Source of the DNA: Lepidodermella squamata
Lineage: Eukaryota > Gastrotricha
DNA length: 64,000 nucleotides
Direction: 5' to 3'
Assembly: GCA_047495785.1 (NCBI GenBank)
Contig: JBLDXI010000026.1
Location: 1,422,532 to 1,486,531, forward strand
How positions within the stretch are numbered: position 1 is the stretch's first letter; every line of letters begins with the position of its first letter. Under the pieces are notes generated by a model, which had not been told where the DNA came from, did not search any database, and saw only the letters and a program-made list of their open reading frames with translations. The position numbers were made by a program, and so were the translations under genes. Below are positions 1-11,200 of the stretch, piece by piece.

Positions 1-3000
1 ACAGGTTCAAAAGCGTGTCTATCGAAAACAATTAGTAGAAAAATTAAAAAAAAAATTGGTTCAAACTCACAAGTTCCGAAGACAACAACAACGAGAAAAT
101 ATAGCGCGAAAATCATGCCGAATTTAAATATTCCGCCCTTCGATCTAACGCCATCAAACATTCGCTAAAAAATTATGAAATAATTTCATTTTCATGGGAT
201 AAAATTTTTACCGAATTACCTGAGGCCAATCTTTCGCGGTTGTGAGTTGGAATACAGTTCTTTGGGTGAACAAAATTCAAAAAATATCGGGAAATTTGAG
301 AAAATTTATACATGATAGCAGTAGGAAAGTCGTCGAAATGAAATGCCGGACGGCCGTCATCGAAATTGTAAGACCCGCCGAAAAGACTCATACCGAGCAG
401 AGCGAAAACGATTAAAAATAACAGGAGAAAAACCAGCAGAGAAGCAATCGATTTCATAGCCCCACCAACGTTCGTGACAAAAGTTTTCAGCTGCGGCCAA
501 TACCTTGTTAGTTTAAAGACTCGAAGCAGGCGGAAACAACGCAAAACTGCAATGCCAACAGCCCATTTCGGGTTGACTGATTGTAAAATCAACTCCAATA
601 CACTTCCGATAATTATCTGAGTTCGAAAAAAATTCGATATAAATTCGAAAAAGGCCAACTGATCTTACAATAAACTCGAAGATATTCTGCTTTGAACGGA
701 AAAATGTTCGAACTCCCATGGCAAACATTTTGATAGCAATTTCCAAGCAGAAGACCCCAGCGAAAATTATCGCAAAAATATCTGAGCAAATTAACGAAAA
801 AATGATGAAAAATATTGCTATTGAAAAAATTGCGTACGAAGGGTCCTGTCAAGCCATGTAGGCTGGTTGTAGAACTCCAGCCCCAGCGTGATCGCATTTA
901 AAACCACGAATAAAATGATGACCCAGAAGAAAAATTGCGATTTGATGAAAATTCGCATCTGTCGCCGGAGTCTAGCGATGGGCGTCATAGATTTTAGTTT
1001 CTCCTCAGTTTCCTTCCGTTTCGCTTCTTCAGCCTTGTCCGTCTCCTCCTGCTGGGTGAACACATCGTCACTAGCCTCGCCCGCATTCGGAACCGAGGAC
1101 ATGGAAAGCGAAGCTGTGCTTCGGAACAAACTTTTCCCACGCTTTCTAGACATTCGGGCGTCATTTTCTTTTCTCACTGGAAGCAAGTAGTGTAATGAAT
1201 TGAGTTGTTTAGAACTATTAAGAGAAAAATACCGCTTATAATTCTGAGTTTTATCTCGTTGTCGACTGTAGAATCATTGAGCAGGGAATTTTCTGAAAAA
1301 TTCACAGGTATTATAAGAATATTTGTTTCGTCAAAAATTATGAATACCGGCTGTGGTTATCCAAGCTAGGTAGCTGCTTAATTCTTTCGCAAACTGTTCC
1401 TGTCGATGTTTCCTCAAATATTGTCGTCTCTTTTCAACCCTTCCTCGCTCTTTCGCGAATTCACTAATTAACATAAAAAATTAAAATTTGGAATATTTTA
1501 AGGAGGCGTTTTTCAACTCACGCGCTCAAAACACCGAGTACCAAATTAAGCATGAAAAATGTCCCGACAACGATGAGTAAGCAATAATAAATCCAGTTGA
1601 ATTGCTTCCCATAAACCTGTAAACCGAAAATTGAGAAAAAATCGAAAATATAAATAATTTCGACTCACTCCATCGCACATGTACATCAAATCAGACCAAC
1701 CCTCGGTCGTCACGCATTGAAAAACAGTCAGCATTGCGAAGCCAATGTTGTCGAAATTCGTTATGCCCTGATTTGGGCCGAGCCAATATCGACGGCAAGT
1801 TGCATTTTCCGAACAGATATTCGCTCCCGCTTTTGTAGAGCCGTCAGAAGCGCACGGCTTTGGATCGTCCCCACCGACAATTTTACCGGTTTGCTTATCG
1901 AAACACGTGTAGTGGAAAATTCCGACGTAAAACTGCATGCCGATAACTGAGAAAATGGCGATGACAAACAGCAATATCGCCGCGATTTGCGACAATGGTC
2001 CCATGGCGGTTATAATTGCTTGCAAAATCACCCGGAGCGGTCGAATTCTATTGTAAAAAAAGTAAAATTTGACCAACATTTGAATAGGACAAACCGGGTC
2101 AGCAATTTTAAAGGCCTCAAAACTCGAAGTGTTCGAAGAAATGACAAATCGATTTGAGTGAACAGAATTGTGAGCCACCTTAAATAAATTCTTGAAGGAA
2201 ATAGTTTCATCCCATCAAAATTTACCCAGCTATAACGACGATAAAATCGAGAAAATTCCAAAAATCGCGAAGATAAGCGCCTCGATTGAGAACAAGACCC
2301 ATGGAAATAATTTTCACCGTAGCTTCAAATGTGAAAAATATGATGAAAGGTAGTTCGGCGTTGTTGAGAATGAGGCTGATGGCAGCTTGATCGTCATTCG
2401 GTAAATTGACATCGATTGTCATTACAATAACGTTGGCAATGATGGCGCATATAACGACGTATTCAAACACCCACCAGTTGACGAGTAGGGTGCATAGTGA
2501 TCGAATGAGATTTTCTTCCCGGAATAGGTACAGCGAAACATTCGGTCGCGTCAACCACCGCCAGAGGCAGCCGAGCGAAACAGGCTCCTGAGGCTCATCT
2601 TCGTCTGGATTCCACGATTTTTTCGGTGTCTTCTGGCCGTGAAGAGGCGCTGAGGGGTCGCCGGTTGATGGGGTTGACGAGGCGCCCTGGTAGACCATAG
2701 GCAGGGTTGTCATCCAGATCGGGGCGTTTTTCGGCGCCACCGACGCGCCTGGTCGCATTCGATTGCTAGGCCCGAAGGAAGTTTCATAAGCTGGATTGTT
2801 GACAGCAGGTGATAGCGGACGAGCAACATTCGGAGATTCCCTTAGCAATTAAATTAATGAATTTAAATGCTTGTTGGAAATGAGGCTATTGATCGAAGCT
2901 ATATCAAAGCCTTGGGAGTGGAATAGTGAACCCTTACTTCATCAATTGTATTCAGATATGAACAGAGAATGGGCCCTAATTTTGGCAAATAGCTTGGAGA

Positions 3001-4616
3001 ATTCTCTAAGATATTTTGCAAGGGTCTAAAAAATAGCAACCCTAAATTTGAAATTCCAGCGTCCAGCATCGTTAAGCATCATCTTTTAAATTTCCTTTAC
3101 CGCAATAAACTTATACCTTTTAATCAATTCGGCTTCTTGTCAAGGCGCTCTAGTGAGACGCAACTTCTTTCTTGTATTATTGATTGGTTGAGAGCGTTAG
3201 ACCTTGGTTTTGTTGTGGATATTATTTATTTAGACCTATCCAAGGCATTCGACACAGTTCCTATTTCGCTTCTTCTATCTCAACTTCTTAAAATTAATAT
3301 TGTTGGCTGTGTATTTACTTGGCTTAAAGAGTTTCTCTCTGATCGATATTTTCGCGTTGTGACTGGCGGGGCGTTTTCAGAATGGGCGCCAGCTCCATCG
3401 GGCGTGCCGCAGGGTTCGGTTCTGGGACCCACGTTATTTATTATTTTCACTATATTTTCTAATGACGTCCTTACTAGTGCTATAGCCAAATATTTTGCGG
3501 ATGATACGAAACTATACAAGGTGATACACTCTATTAATGACTGTCTTTCTTTACAACATGACCTTGATAATATCACAACGTATTATAATACTAATGGGCT
3601 TTCCGTGAATCCTAAAAAGTGCGTGGTTCTTATAGATTGGGCAAAAGTGCTATCGATTTTGAATACACTATAAATGGTAATAAATTGGTGCTCGAAAAAG
3701 TTGTTAAGGATCTCGGTGTATATATTGACAACCAGCTAAATCTTTCGTATAATACTTCTCAAGTAATTGACAAATGTGCCCGAGTTACTAATGCTATATT
3801 TAAATGTTTTAAATCAAAAGAAATGCGACTGAAAGCCTTTAAAACACACGTTATACCTCTTGTTGAGTATTGTCCTGCTGTAGCTTCTCCTATTTTACTT
3901 TCCGACATAGATGACCTAGAAAGTGTGCAAATTAATTTTACTAAAAAATTGTTATGTCCTGGCTCTTTGTTTTATACTTCTGTCGACGGTTTTAACTATG
4001 ATGAACGACTGAAAAAACTTGACTTGCGAAAACTAGAGGAACGTCGTCTCATCAGGGATATTTGTCTCTGTCACAAAATGTATCAAAATACTGTTGATCT
4101 AAATTTTTATGATTTTTTTTCTATTTCTAGTCGCCGTAGAGCAGTTGCTCATGAAATTAGTTTTATACCTACAAATATTGATTCTTATAAATATTCCTTT
4201 GTTAGGCGTGTGAGGCCTCTCTGGAATTCAATACCTACTGATTATATTAATAATTCTCATAATAACTTTAAAAACTATGTTAAACAGCTCGACCTTAATA
4301 ACTATTTGACGTCAGTAGTGAGGCGCCATGACATTTTGTACCTATGACCATTTCGCCACTGTTGTTCGCGAACAAGAAGAAGAATAAAGAATAAAGAATA
4401 AAGCAATAACATTCTCGGTTTCAGCCCTTTTATGACCTTTTATGTAGTAAAAATGTAGTAAAAATGGGTCACGCCAGTGAAATTTTAGGTGATTTTTGTA
4501 AGCCAGAAACGCGAGTTGGACTGAAATCAAACTCACCCTTCGAAAACAGCATCATCGTTAGCATCGACTGCAATATTGGTGTTGCGGGGTTTCAGCTTAA
4601 TATCTGATTTTTTCAT
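1..4616 (-). CDS. Voltage-gated calcium channel alpha-1 subunit, Cav2-like, 5' part (domains I-II)
   Basis: Partial gene running off the left edge. Exons in transcript order: 4616-4537, 2840-2226, 2190-2095, 2047-1669, 1616-1522, 1463-1348, 1292-1233, 1176-838, 781-669, 616-312, 259-220, 164-71, 18-1; all phases agree. Domain I has S1-S3 (FEYVVICAIIANV), an S4 with spaced Arg/Lys (LRTLRVLRPLK) and a pore loop with TTEGW. The I-II linker holds an AID-like beta-subunit site (QEQFAKELSSYLAWI), which marks Cav1/Cav2 rather than Cav3, Nav or NALCN. The S1 region (SLYLF, NLPNDD) looks closest to Cav2 (cacophony/unc-2). Domain II has S1-S6, but its filter reads TTAKDW where Cav channels have TGEDW, so the selectivity glutamate is lysine. 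Domains III-IV lie outside the window. Role in the family: depolarisation-gated Ca2+ entry, for Cav2 at presynaptic terminals. Intron 1 (2841-4536) carries a LINE. The ATG at 4616 begins MKKSDIKLK. Confidence 0.92.
3050..4405 (+). mobile_element. 5'-truncated, frameshifted non-LTR retrotransposon (LINE) fragment
   Basis: Reverse transcriptase of the non-LTR class, inserted antisense in intron 1 of the calcium channel gene. Visible motifs are DLSKAFDTV, GVPQGSVLGP and the catalytic YFADD near 3490, followed by GLSVNPKKC. The reading frame shifts by one base near 3620-3650: the RT frame ends at 3673 and the continuation (GKSAIDFEY onward) runs in another frame to the stop at 4347. That C-terminal part looks like a LINE thumb/C-terminal region. 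There is no ORF1 or endonuclease, so the copy is truncated at its 5' end. The 3' end finishes in a short tandem tail of GAATAAA units (about 4373-4405), as in CR1/jockey-like elements that end in a microsatellite instead of poly(A). It is dead as it stands. I could not identify flanking target-site duplications. Confidence 0.88.
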
Positions 4617-5170
4617 TTTCGAATGAAATTCAAGCTATAGTTGTATCTCATCATAAAGAAGTTTACCCGCTCAACTGCTACTATAAGACATTTAACTGTG
4701 CACTGCTAAAATTAGCATTTTGTATATGTGACCCGGCGCCGATTATCACAACCAGGTGCCTTAATAGGCATCAGTCACGCGATTTCCCGGCTTTTCACAC
4801 GCTTGACTCTGAAATTTGCAATCAGCTCCATCGACTGATATAGGTATGTAAAAATAGAAACGGGCTATTCAAAAGACGAAGCAAATTAAGATCATCATTG
4901 ATTGCGTTTTACTTCAACCACCGTCGAATAACCTTTTTTTTAGTACTCAACATACAACGAAATTTCAGTAGGTATGTAAGAAGAACAACATTTTTTCGAG
5001 AAGACTTCAGCAATGACTTCACAGGCGCTGGCGAAGTTGGGCCGATAGATTGATAATATTAGTGATTACTGACGTGAAATATCATGATATTCGCACTGGG
5101 ACACAAGAAAATTCGCATCGAAAATAGTTAGATAAAAATTTGAAATTTGATAATTTAATAGTATAACACG
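4617..5170. other. Intergenic spacer between the Cav and syntaxin-6 genes
   Basis: AT-rich sequence that must hold the promoter and 5' UTR of the calcium channel gene and the 3' UTR of syntaxin-6, since both are on the minus strand. I see no convincing ORF, RNA gene or repeat in it. Confidence 0.6.
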
Positions 5171-6346
5171 CTAGACAAAGAAAAGTGAGATGACGATGAC
5201 GAGCAAAATCACGAGCACAAAAATTGCACACCACTGCCGACGGTCGCTGGAAAGACGGAGCACCTTTTGCGTCCTCGCTAACAACGTGTCGATTCGCCGC
5301 TGCGAGTGCTCCATATCTTGGCCCAAATCTTCGAGCATCCTGATAAAATAAATTCAAATTAAATACATTGAATGAATAGCTGTAATTGGTATTTAAGATC
5401 GTAAAAAGACCGTCAAAATGGGCTTAAAAGATTTAAAAAAATTCAATTTTTCAATTAAAATTAAAATTTCAAAATTTTTAATTTTTTAATTTTTCTCAAT
5501 TAATAAATTCTCATTTCATCAAATATGTAGTTTGAAATAAAATAAAATAAAAGGCTTACACGTCTTGTTCATCCAATTCGTTTCCGATTCGCTGGGACAT
5601 GTCTTTCAGGAGCGAAACTCCGCCAGCGATCGCATCGAGATGTTCGTCTTGGTTTCTTAAAAGTTGCTGTTGTTCACTGATTATCGAGCTTGTGTAGGCC
5701 GCAGGAACACCGCCGCCTCCACTGTACGAAAATTCTGAGCCCTGAAAAGAATTAGAAAATTAAAATTCAAAAAAATTTATAAAAAAATCGCTGTATAGAA
5801 GAAAGAGAGACTTTCAATTCAAATGTTGCGAATTTTTTCGATTTAATGCAAAAATTAAGGATGATGCCATACCTTATTGTAAATATCGACATCAATCAAT
5901 TGTTCGGAATTAGCCGGTCTGGAAGACATAATTGAAGAATTTTGAGAACCCCCCACTCCGCCGCCGCCACCGCCCATGCGAGATTTAATGCCCTGTAGAT
6001 AGATCTTGGATCGTTGAATGAAAGCCCGCCGTTCGTGTAGCTGGTTATCGCTGATTGTGCCGAATTTCGCTCGATTCGTTTCGATTTGCTGCAACGCCTC
6101 CTCCACATCGGTTAGTTCCCATTCGCAGTTGGAAACGTGCTTCCGCAGCTCGTCCTCAAGGCGTAGCCGATCAGCTGGGGTTAACTTCGATATTCCGGTT
6201 TCGTTCAATTTCCCGAAAGTACTTGCTAGTTGCCCTAATCGACGGTTCAGATCTCTATGAAAATAAATTGAATAAAATTCGAAAATTTGAAATTTTCGAT
6301 TAACTCACTCTGACGGCTTTAAATACGGATCCGCTTGCCTCGACAT
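5171..6346 (-). CDS. STX6: Syntaxin-6/10 family t-SNARE (Qc-SNARE)
   Basis: Four exons, 6346-6309, 6254-5873, 5741-5560 and 5339-5171, give a 256-residue protein, close to the 255 of human syntaxin-6. The N-terminal half is the helical syntaxin-6_N domain (LEDELRKHVSNCEWELTDVE). A Gly-rich linker (about residues 109-118) precedes the SNARE motif, which contains DMSQRIGNELDEQ with the zero-layer glutamine conserved. After the motif comes the family hallmark DRRQWCAI and a C-terminal membrane anchor rich in Ile, Leu and Val that ends at the stop. In animals this SNARE mediates fusion in trans-Golgi and endosome trafficking. The ATG (MSRQADPY) is the first in frame and matches the short family N-terminus. 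An acceptor-like CTAAATTTAG lies 27 nt upstream of it. Confidence 0.95.
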
Positions 6347-8245
6347 ATTTCAAATTAAAATAATTGTAGTGTCTAAATTTAGAGAAAAAACTCAATTATT
6401 CTCAAGCTTTGATGACTTTTTATTTCAGTCTTTATTGCGCACACGCGATCGGCTCAAAGTCAACCGTGTGTAATAATAATAATAACATTATTCCTTCGTT
6501 AACTTCTTATATCAATCATTGATAATATAATATTATGTAACCGAAGTACATGGCAAATTTATGTAGTAATTAATTGATAGGTATCATTAGTATCATTTCA
6601 AGATGATGCACGAACAACATTACAACACCTTTTTAGTATACTATTTAGAGTCATTTTTTTCTTCATATAATAATAATATTTCAATAACGATGCCACCTTA
6701 AAACAAACAATACGCACAAACAATTTATGAAAAAGAGCGCTCGAGAAAAAACAACTCATCAATTTGTATCAGTTATCGCGTAATTCCTCACAGCGCGGTA
6801 TCGTAAGGTATGTACAAGCACAGAGAGCTAGTATTTTACTCTTATAATATAACAGTGAACATGGAGACAATTAGAGCACTTGACGTACGCACCACAGTGA
6901 GAAACAACTTTTCATATACTTCGTGTGTGGCCTCTATCCAAGGCATTAATTAATCAACTACGATATATCGTTCAATTTACACTTTTTAAATAAATGACAG
7001 GAATTATTGGACTTTAAAAAAGAGGAAAACGTATGATTTTTTTTAAATGATTTCTGTTCAACTAAAAATATAGCCCAAATGCAGACCCGGTTTTCGAGCA
7101 ATAATTCAAGTTCCCGGTAGCTTAACACATCCTGTTTCGTTTACGACGTGAAGAAAGAAAGGCTCTATAAGAATAGATTTTTTCTGATCATTATCCGACT
7201 TGATATAAAGTCATGAGAAATAATGCAGATAATTATCAATATAACATAGCTAGCCGTGTTCAGTTTGATAAACGGGAGGAGAAAACGAGATGTCACTTAG
7301 TTAGAAAATTTGTATAGTAGTGATAAAGAATAATACAGATTTGATGATTTTTAAAAGAATAATAATATAATAACAGAAGTATGCTGAAAAGTATCACGGA
7401 AGTCAGTTCATTTTCATCCATAATCAGATGTATGGAAACATTTTTTTTCACTTTCAACTTCGAACAACGCAACAAAAGTAACCTCAAGCGCTGACACCAT
7501 TTCAATATAACCCATGACAAAACGTTTTTTCATCGAAAAAAATAATAACAATATTATTTCAATTTACAGGTTCGTTCAAGTTTAGCTTGTAAAATTCGTT
7601 CAAGACCTTTGTTGCATTTTTTCCGCGCACAAAACTGAGTCATATGGAACAGTAATAAGTTTCATCAATAATTTTTTGTAAATGAAAACAGTAGCCACTA
7701 CCTTACTACAATTATAACAATAAGACCCCAATATCGATTAAGTGATGGGCCGATATTTTGAAATTTCAAGAAGAAGAAGAAGAAGATGTAAAGAAAGAAG
7801 CCTTTCGTGTGTAATAAATGCTTAGTTTAACGAATGAAAAACGAGCCACTCAAGCAAAGTGAATATTATTATTTTTTACATTTTGGTGAGACAAAATTTT
7901 CGCGAAATAGCGACGATGCACGGAACCCACCACACGCAAACAGAAAAATCCGGCCAAGCCGGTCGCTTTTTCACGATCGAGGAAAGAACGAAAAAACGTG
8001 CTCAGAAATGTTGATATTGAATATTTTAATATACTTGTTCCGTATTTATCGAAAACACAATAGGTTTAAATACAAACGAACTCACACGCATCAAGAAAAC
8101 AAGAGCCGAGGAATATTCGAGGAACAATATTCAAAAAATGCTGTCTTAATATTCATCTTTTTTATCATCATATCGGTCGTTTGATTGCATAGCATACAGC
8201 TTTGGTAAAAATAGAACGAGCTATCTTCTCCCGGCGAACTCAATG
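6347..8245. other. Gene-free stretch: STX6 promoter side and probable MED13 3' UTR
   Basis: About 1.9 kb of AT-rich DNA between the MED13 stop and the syntaxin-6 start, both on the minus strand. The part next to 8245 is probably MED13 3' UTR. It holds a short AAG microsatellite near 7769-7786. The ORFs at 7293-7520 and 7834-8184 have low-complexity composition and no recognisable domain, and I treat them as chance. Confidence 0.5.
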
Positions 8246-11200
8246 TCACCTGCTAAATATGTGCAGCATGTGATGGAGGTTGACCAGTGCGACTATGTGA
8301 GGCGGTAAGCAAGACATTCGAAGGCCAGTAGCAGGGTCAACTGCTAACCAGGACAGCGCATCGTGCTCCTCGACTGGAAATTGGAAAAAATTTCAACTCG
8401 TAATTTGATAATTCAATTAATGATGAAAAATGCATCTCAAGGGGGCGAAATATTACTTTTGAAAATGGATCAATGTATCAATATTTTCGATCATTCAAAT
8501 TTTGTATTCCTTCTTGATGGATAGCATTGAATTTGTTAATTCAGCTGAATTATTGCGTTAATGCAAAATGAGCTCAATTTTGATAGGTAAAAAAATTAAG
8601 GAAGACCTTTTGAAAAATCCTCCTTAAAATAATTCACTTACCGGCATATCTGAGAACATCGACAGTCCGTCTTGAGTCGAGCGGGTGTTCTTGGATCGCA
8701 TTGGCGGCACCCGCCCCGGAGCCTCCAGCACCCGAGTTGTTACCGCCAGAGGTTGAACCACTCGCCCCGAGACCGCCCGTGTTCAACCCACCAGCCGCAT
8801 TGCCCGCACTCGGCAAAATCGAAGCCGTGTGCACGTGAAGGGCCGCTCTCAACGCAGTAGGCCTGTCCACAATCGTCGATTGCGGTTGCTTCTCATCAGC
8901 CTCTTCGTTGAGCCCAGCATTTCTCGCGATTGTACACAACCAGTCGGGTAGGGACGGTCCCATTGGCGCGGATGATACGACAAAAGCTACGGCTAGCGGT
9001 TGCTGAAGTAACCCGCTACCAGCCGCACCTTGAGCCGCTCCGGTCGTCACGGTGCTATCGACCCCGAAAAAGTTGTTAGCCGAACTGCCGTACATGCTGG
9101 ACCCACCGCCGCCGCTTTCAACCGACGCCCTCGGCCAGCCACCGCTAACGCTCTGCCGAGATTGTGGCTGCTGGTTACCAGGGGCTGACAGCCCGCCAAA
9201 GCCGCCCATGTCATCAAAACCCATCAAACCGCCGCCCGCACTTGGGCTGGGAACAGCCGGCATTTCTAAGATATCTTTATCGATATCAACGGGGAACAAC
9301 AGGTCCCACTGGTCGCCGTCTTGAACCTCATCAGTGACCGTTTGAGTCTGGGCCTGAATCGCAGCTGATGTTGGGAATGCGAAAACGTGCGTGCTCGAAT
9401 ACGCGGAAGACCCGGTGCATGTGAACAACTTCCCGGCGGTTCGAAATTCAGTGGCTGATAGGTCGGAGCCCAGCCCAGCGCCTTGTAACACCGCGGTGGC
9501 GACCGGCAGTGACGCGCTTGATGACATCAACCGAAGCCAGGGATGCGGCTCGAGTGATATTAGACACGAGCTGATAACGCATGGCACATCGTGGCTAGGC
9601 AAGGCCTGGCAATGGTTGCAAGCGCCTTGCAATTTCGACGACATTTGCATCAAACTTTGCCGGGAGAGTAACGCAGACCAGGTCCGGACTTCCCCGTGAC
9701 CCAATCGTCCCAGCCTAGTCAAAACCAGTCGGATAGGCACTGCGAGGCTCGAGTGGCTGATGGCGCCCTGTAGCCAACACCAAACCCGTTCAACAGCCGC
9801 ACGGGCGACTGGTGGGCGTAGCCTGGTCGGTTTGTGCGATTTCGTCCTCGACTTATCGCCACTGGGTGGTTGTTGATCACTCTGGTCAGGCGGCGGTTGC
9901 TCGAGGGCGAGAACTCCGGTTTTCACGATATAACCGCAGTCATCGGTTAATGATACCAGGAGGAACCGCTGATCTGGGGTAGGGCAATATGCCGCGAAAA
10001 CAACCACGGTTGCGTCAGCTTTTTGCCCGCAACACTCAGCCAAACGGGTTTGTTGGTCTTTCATCCTCGCTAGGACCGCGACAGGGCTATACGGCCACCT
10101 CAACGGCCCGTCCCATAGTCCTGTTGCGTTTTCTGGCGAGTAGCGAATCGGTTTTCGATCCGGGTTCGCGGCAAGGGCGATGCGAGCGTCGGTTAAAATA
10201 ATTTCCCGCATGATCGGTAACGGCCCGGTATCTGTCAAGGCCCGTTCGCCGCGGTCGATTCGCCACCTCGAGCCGAGCTGGGTGTAAATTGAGAAGGCTA
10301 ACCGCCGGATTTCGGCTTGAACAGCTGTATGGGCACCGGACCAGGCTAAGGCGGCGAAGGAGGTCGGCACCATTTGAAGCACAACCCGCTCCCGGAATTC
10401 ATCAGAAGGCAACTGGTCGAGTAAATGCGAGAATAGCCGCAAAACTTGGCAAGCAACTGCCTGGTCGCGAACAACAACGTAACAAACACAGCCGTCGTAA
10501 CTAGATTCCACCTGCTCGCGGTCTGTTAGACTGTCAACGATCATTTTCTGAACAGATCGCAGCCAATCGCGCTGGGCATTGGCGTGTTGGGCGGCGCGGT
10601 TAGGCGTCGCCGGGGAGTTGTCCATGGCTGAATCGATTACAATAGGCATGCGTGGCACTTTTTGGTGAGCCGCAACGGGGAATGACGCCTCGACCAGGGG
10701 CGTGTGGACACTCGCCAGCCGACAGTCGACCATCACGCGGCCGACTTCGTTGATGAAATACTTCAAGGCCAACGTTTCAACCTGCTCCTCGTCGTCGAAA
10801 TTCGACTCTGGTGGTACGGAGGACGGTCTCACGCTGAAATAACACAACCGCCTACCCGCCCCAGCGACTGGTTCCAGCCCGTTCTTCTCCCAGTACGGGC
10901 CCAGGGCGGACGGGGCGAGTTGAACTGCCTCCTTCTCGCAGCTAGCCATAACAAATGGGATAGGAACAGCAGTCGCAACTCGGTCTGGCCCGCTTTCGAA
11001 TAAGCTGACCAGCTGGAGTGGCCCAGCATTAGCAGCCGCGGCTGGAATACCGGCCTTAGCTTCGCCATTTTGAGCCATATCCTTGTGCTTATTGCCCGCG
11101 GCCGAGTGATGCCCGGTCGTCTCGCCGTATCGGAATGCGTTCAACAAAACAGGGTGGATATTCGAGACGATGCGGAATAACTCGGTAGTAGAGCAAGTTG

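Noticed and set aside
3280-3576. A minus-strand ORF of 98 residues opposite the reverse transcriptase.
   Set aside because: A shadow of the LINE reading frame with no features of its own.
4372-4405. The AATAAAG repeats as a cluster of polyadenylation signals for the Cav gene.
   Set aside because: They are on the wrong strand for that gene, lie inside its first intron, and directly follow the LINE reading frame, so they are the LINE 3' tail.
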